Part shown: positions 58,832-64,000 of the stretch, piece after piece
How the letters are laid out: each line of letters opens with the position of its first letter
How positions within the stretch are numbered: the first letter of the stretch is position 1
Origin: Ignelater luminosus
Taxonomy: Eukaryota > Arthropoda > Insecta > Coleoptera > Elateridae
Reading direction: 5' to 3'
Assembly (NCBI GenBank): GCA_011009095.1
Contig: VTPC01089954.1
Span: 771,742-835,741 of the forward strand
Length of the DNA stretch: 64,000 bases
Translations under genes and position numbers: made by a program
The notes under the pieces: generated by a model
Database searches by the model: none
The model's input: only the letters and a program-made list of their open reading frames with translations
What the model was told of the DNA's origin: nothing

Positions 58832-60259
58832 GTAAGTTTTTTTTTTAACTAATATTCTAGCCGAAATTGGTTTTTGTTGTGCCAGTCATTCACATTAGTA
58901 TGTTTGACCTTTTAAAGATAATTCTGAAGTTATTCTGCTTAAAAATAAATAATCTGCTGTATTATTGAAATGATAAGAAACATGTCTTGTATATTATTAT
59001 TATTAGTTTCTTTTTTAATTTAAAACTTGAATACTGAATGATTTTTAAATTTTCATTTAGGGTAAGCTATGACTGTTTTTTATCCTGTTTGTTATTGTGT
59101 TCAATGGCAGCAGCAAAACTTAACAAACCAAAAATGCACAGCCTGTCTTTGTTGCTTAGTTTTGTTGTCAGCAAGTACCTAACCTTCAATTTGTACTTTG
59201 TTGTTCAAGCTCTCCAAGTGAAAGCAAGTACTAAGTTTTACAGAGTAAAAGCTTGATATTGGAAGTTTAATAGCTTGCTGCAGACAGAATCAAGTTTTTT
59301 CAAATTAGGGCCTCCCAGAAATGTCTCTTAAAAATCACTCTGTATAGTACTGTACTAACAAAATGTTATAATTGAGGCCTAGATAACAATTTTATGTTCT
59401 TATAAAGTTATCACTTTTATAAACTTGACAGTTTTTTTATATTTTATAAATATTATCGTAAAATATATTTTTTTAAATATAGATATTTTTCAGTATCATT
59501 AATTTATTTATTATTAATACAAGGCTATGCCGCTTAATTTGATTGAGATTAACTAAATAGTAAGATTCTAGTTACGGTTAATCTCAAAGATATGATTTAG
59601 TTTAGTTTTAGCTAACTAGACGAAAAAGATGTAATTAATTAAGGGCAATTTCACGGAGTCAGATGTAAAATTCAGAGTCACAAATAGAACTTTATTTAAT
59701 TTTTACAGTTTATAAAAACATATTTTTGAATGCTATTTACCAAACATACATACCTTTGTTGTTTATTTTTGCTACAGTCTAACAATCTGTAGATAATTTC
59801 CTAGCAGCTTTTTAGAAGCTGCAGAATATTCCAAGCTGGACGCAGTCAGAGAATTCTGACAAATCACGTATATGTTTAAGATTTTCCGATTCTTGGAGGT
59901 AGTGAGATAAATTCTAGTAATAAGATTTGAAGTAAGTGTACAAGTAGTTAAATAGAAATATTAGTAAATGAATTGAATAGAATTATACAGTGTGTAAAGC
60001 GATGGGGTATACAAGAGAGAAAATTTTTTTTGTCACTTTTGATAAAATTTTCTGCTTGTTTTAAAACCTCCAATAATGGTAGTATAATTTTGATGTTATC
60101 GATAATAATGAAAAAAACTTTTAAAAATGCATTATTTTTTAATAAAAAAACGACTAAGTTCCAAATTTATTCAAAAATCAAATTGCCATGTTTCAACTGC
60201 ACCCGCAAAAAAGCTAACATGGTTTTTAAATTTAATTTAAACGCATTGTCTTTCAATAA

Positions 60260-60400
60260 AAAAGCAGCTGAGTCTATCGGTCCGGTCAAGAAATTACTGG
60301 GTTTTTTTCACGCCATGTCAAGTTTGTTACCAGTCGGGCCAGACCTGGAGATTTTGGCTTGTGCAGGGTTCTACAAGGAGATACAAAACAAAAATTCAAG
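60260..60400. repeat. Dispersed repeat copy related to 9.8-10.2 kb
   Basis: The segment 60336-60367 (GGGCCAGACCTGGAGATTTT and onward) aligns with 10084-10115 at about 25 of 32 bases and sits in a similarly GC-raised patch. Confidence 0.45.
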
Positions 60401-62667
60401 CTAAGTTACAACTTCTGCAGTGTTGCCAAGTATGGAGATTTTTCCCCAAATTGGGGATTTTTGAACTTTGTGGGGGAAATTAGTCAGGATCTTAAAAAAG
60501 TGAGGATTTGTTTGGTGTAAATTAAAAATTAACTCAGTCATTTTTTAATGGAAAAATAATGTTTTTTCAAGTTTGCTTTATTATTGTTGATAATAATCAA
60601 AGTTCTATTTCTGTTATTGGAAGTTTTGGAGTAAGTTTTATAAATAAACAAGTTTTCTGAGAAATTTATAAAAATTTCTTTCCATTTTTTGCATACTTTC
60701 CTGAACACATAAGAGGAAAACCAAGGTCCATAAATAATATTGTTGTGCTATGAAAGGTAGATCTTCCTATTAGCAACCATTTGTGATTGAAAAGATTAAG
60801 GTTAGGTTAACATAGGCAATGTTATTTTCATTATTTTATGACAATTTATGTTGGAAATCAGAAAATTGTTAAAAATTAATTGCCATAATGGTAGTTTTGA
60901 ATGCTTCTTGAAGGTGTGTATTTCTAGTTGTTAGTTGGCATTTGTGATCAAACTTATTAGGGAAAACATATAGGATGACCTGCTTTTCACAATATGCTAC
61001 TATTTACGGACCTTGGAGAAAAACTACATCATTGTGAGGGAGACCACATTGTTGCCAAAACAGTGAAACATATTGTTAGAAACAATAATAATAATTACTC
61101 TTAATAAATATTATAAATCTTCAGATTTGGAAATTTTGATACATTTTGATGAAGTTTAACACCATTGGTTGGTTGATGATGTTCACCTATAGCATAAAAG
61201 ATTACTTATGTTCACAAGTAAGCAGCAAGTTATCACATTGGCGATATAAAATTGCTGGACGGACCACTGCTGGTAGCGCCTTGTAATTGGCAATGGGTGG
61301 GGAAAAACATTTTTACATCTGGCAACACTGGAGTGGTGGCACTCTTTTTGTTCCATCTAAAGCCTTGCCCAGTTATTTACTATTTCTCACTTTATTTACT
61401 AGATTTGCTCACTTTTCTCACTGTTTTTATGCATCATAGCTTGTGGAAGCCCTGTGATAACAATTTGACATGTATGCTATAACATACATGTAAAATACTT
61501 TGAAACTTGGTACAGCACCTATTTCTTATGTGGCACTCTAGACTTCAGTCTAGTCAGGCTATTGGATAATATGGCCCTGGTTCAAAGCCTACCTTTGGTA
61601 ATCTTACTATTATTGTTATGACCTTATTTATTGGTCTATTGAAAAAATAAAAGCTGCGCTGTATTCAGAATTTTATAATCATTCTAATTATCCATTAGAA
61701 TATAGGGTGTTTCATTTAAGAAACTTATTCTTCAAATCACTGCTCGTTTGTTCTGTTAGTGATGGCATTTTATTTTAGACTGACTATGTAACCTAAGTTT
61801 TTAAATTTTTTGAAAAACTATTCTGACAAAATTAATGAGTCTATAAATTATAAAACTAGTATAATAGTGAATCACGTCTTCAGAAACAGTAAAAAAATTA
61901 TAGCCATCAGATCTGGAGATTTATTATTATCAATCAATAGGTAGTTTAATCCTGTATTCAGCCATATAAAAATATCCAGGATATTCCATTTTAAAAAAGT
62001 AAGATATTCACATTTGAAGTTGGTCAACTTTAAATGTTTTCAACTGCCTTATGAAAATGTTGGCTAACAGTTTTTGGTATACTTTGACAGTCACTTATTA
62101 TGGTCACATGTGTACAAAAAAAAAACAAGTCCTGTAGCTTAAACAGTCTGGGAACCACAGCCCACTAATACAAAATTCACATGAAAAATCTGGTTTTTTA
62201 AAATAAATGCTAAATGATGCATCGCAGATACGGCAAATCCTATATCAATAAAAAGCAAATTCCATGGGAAATTCGAATATATGAAAATATCAATACTATT
62301 TAAGATAAAAAAGTGACATACATGTCATAGGGAAAATTATATTAGTTGATAGAGAATCTAGTTCTGAAAAAAATGTTTTTGAATTTTTGTTGTATGGAAG
62401 AATTAATTAAGCAACCCACATGTTGTTAAATTGACAATACTTTTATGACATCATATGATTTTTTTGAATCTCATCAATCAATCTGTCATATTGACACGTA
62501 TTAACTTTAATTATTTATCGGTGATGACAATAAAAATAAAACATAACCTTTTAATGCAGTTACAGTATCAACAACTTTATAAGTTTGTTTGCAAATACCG
62601 TGGCCCAGTTTCTACTCTCCCTTCACTAACCAATGAAGCTTCATTAGAAATTTGAACAAGTATAGCG

Positions 62668-62958
62668 TTATCTGATCTTAACAAGAAGAAAAAGGACAAA
62701 AGTGATTGCCATGGTAGTTAGAAAATATTGAAGGTTAATGAAGAGAGTAGAAAATATCTCGGAGTAGAAACCATCTTCATGCATACAAAGTATAATGATG
62801 TCATTCATCATGTGGGTATCTTTCTTAATTAATTTTCCTTTAGCTTTATACTGTTCCATGCAATGCTTAACAGTAGTGCTTTTGTCACCATGTGCAGTAT
62901 TAAGATAATACTGGACAACACTTTTAGCAAAGAGTTCTTTTTCACGCCTCTTCTTGCA
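62668..62958 (-). other. Unrecognised antisense open frame in Pgk intron
   Basis: A 96-residue frame after a possible acceptor (AAAAACAG), starting CKKRREKELFAKSVVQYYLN, then HGDKSTTVKHCMEQYKAKGK, ending in a hydrophobic stretch before TAA. Its first half has the composition of a small helical DNA-binding domain, but I cannot assign a family. It may be a nested gene exon or a transposon remnant. Confidence 0.3.
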
Positions 62959-63091
62959 CTGTTTTTAGCAGATTTGTGTTTATTTGTCATTTGAGTGGCA
63001 GTTTAAATGTCAAACAAATACGAAACAACAAATTTATAGCTACCGCGACTTTAACGTAAAAATAAGCCTGCTATGAATTTAGTGTACTTAC

Positions 63092-63216
63092 TTTCGATCC
63101 ATGCTTTAGGTATGTAATCCAGGTGTCTATGACTAATATTAACATTAATGAAATGCTTTTTAAACTTTAACACATTGGCAATTGCTGCTGTAGTGTAGGT
63201 TGTTTCCCAGATACCA
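63092..63216 (-). other. Possible antisense exon in Pgk intron
   Basis: A 125-nt open segment between an acceptor (AATCCAG) and a strong donor (A|GTAAGT), reading GIWETTYTTAAIANVLKFKK and later HRHLDYIPKAWIE. It lies just upstream, in its own direction, of the frame at 62668-62958, but the phases do not join. The family is not recognised. Confidence 0.3.
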
Positions 63217-64000
63217 CTGGATTATAATAGAAGATTATGGTAATTCGGAATACCTCCCTGAAACCAAGTACTACAATACTGGCAATAAGTATGTGTTGAC
63301 AATGCTTCCTAGATTCTGACAGTCATTTTACAATACCAGCTCAAACCTGGACACCACGAAAATGCATGTATAAATTCACCCATAAAGTGGTAATTGGTAT
63401 GCTATGGTGAAACTCAATTACCATTATATTGGTAGTTGGTCATCAACATGTTAAGGTCGAATTGTACCAACTAAGTTCAACTGCAATTCACACATTAACT
63501 TGGTTCAACTTCTTGAAAATAATTATTATAACTATTGAGAAATTTCTCATAAAAACTTAGTTAGTCCAAAAATTAAGTTTTGAAATAAAGAGTTAAAAAC
63601 TATTGCAATTCAGTATATCTTATTCAGTAAATTTGTTTTTTATGTACAGACATCAAACACAAAAATGAAGTTTATATGAAAATGTTTCTGGTTGTCAATA
63701 GATACACTGTAACCTTAGAAAATTTGCGCATTCACATTCGGTTGCAATCATACCCATTCGTAGACTTTCTGTCAGCTTCATTGTCTAAATACAATATGTG
63801 CAACAAGCATAATTGAAAGGAATTTTATTCACACATGAAATGTTGAGAATAACACAATAAAATAATATTCAAATTCAACTAAATTCTGAAAATTACAAAA
63901 CATCAGATTCATCACTAAAACTAAAATCACTGTTAACACTTTCATTTCCAATATTTATTATAAGAGATTACTGATGACAGCGAATGTACGTGTATGTGTG

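Larger units (their letters stand above)
58832..64000 (+). other. Pgk: Pgk intron (incomplete) with repeat remnants
   Basis: Over 5 kb without Pgk coding sequence. It holds a GC-elevated repeat scrap at about 60260-60400 related to one at 10.1 kb, and two antisense stretches with coding character (62668-62958 and 63092-63216). The rest is AT-rich. Confidence 0.6.

Noticed and set aside
59973-60404. 143-residue plus-strand frame in the Pgk intron
   Set aside because: Lysine/asparagine-rich reading of AT-rich sequence running into a dispersed repeat; no Pgk or other domain.
1-64000. tRNA, rRNA and CRISPR features
   Set aside because: None seen on reading both strands; a CRISPR array is not expected in an insect genome.

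Overview
The window is AT-rich animal DNA with short coding exons, GT-AG introns and many small DNA transposons. Four conserved genes can be read by splicing exons together by eye, and their proteins together with the mariner and MITE content point to an insect. The order cannot be settled from the sequence alone.

Layout. Positions 1-22565 (+) hold most of a voltage-gated calcium channel alpha2/delta subunit gene; its 5' exons lie to the left of the window. The gene ends in two alternative three-exon cassettes, each with its own stop codon and hydrophobic tail. Positions 22566-27521 are intergenic and contain a nearly intact DD41D mariner (23601-24906). Pex19, the peroxisomal membrane protein chaperone, occupies 27522-28602 (+). 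The Myc/Max network repressor Mnt spans 30637-41280 (-), with MITE-rich introns and a one-base frameshift in its zipper exon. From 41281 to 55125 the DNA is mostly repeats (Harbinger-like and Tc1-like MITEs, a mariner fragment, a GC-rich island) plus exons of a possible small gene I cannot name. Phosphorylase kinase gamma (55126-57078, -) and phosphoglycerate kinase (57508 onward, +) are divergent neighbours with 429 bp between their start codons. Pgk continues beyond the right edge, and 58832-64000 is its intron.

How the genes relate. PhKgamma activates glycogen phosphorylase and so feeds glucose units into glycolysis. Pgk makes ATP in lower glycolysis. A shared promoter region could co-regulate them, but that is inference. 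The other genes (channel subunit, peroxisome chaperone, transcription factor) have no evident functional link.

The most interesting signal is the alpha2/delta 3' end: two tandem, diverged copies of a three-exon cassette with the same exon phases and identical 90-nt last exons, predicting two proteins with different delta regions. Phase-compatible cassette exons are also seen in the alpha2/delta Cache region (57 nt) and in PhKgamma after the kinase domain (87 nt).
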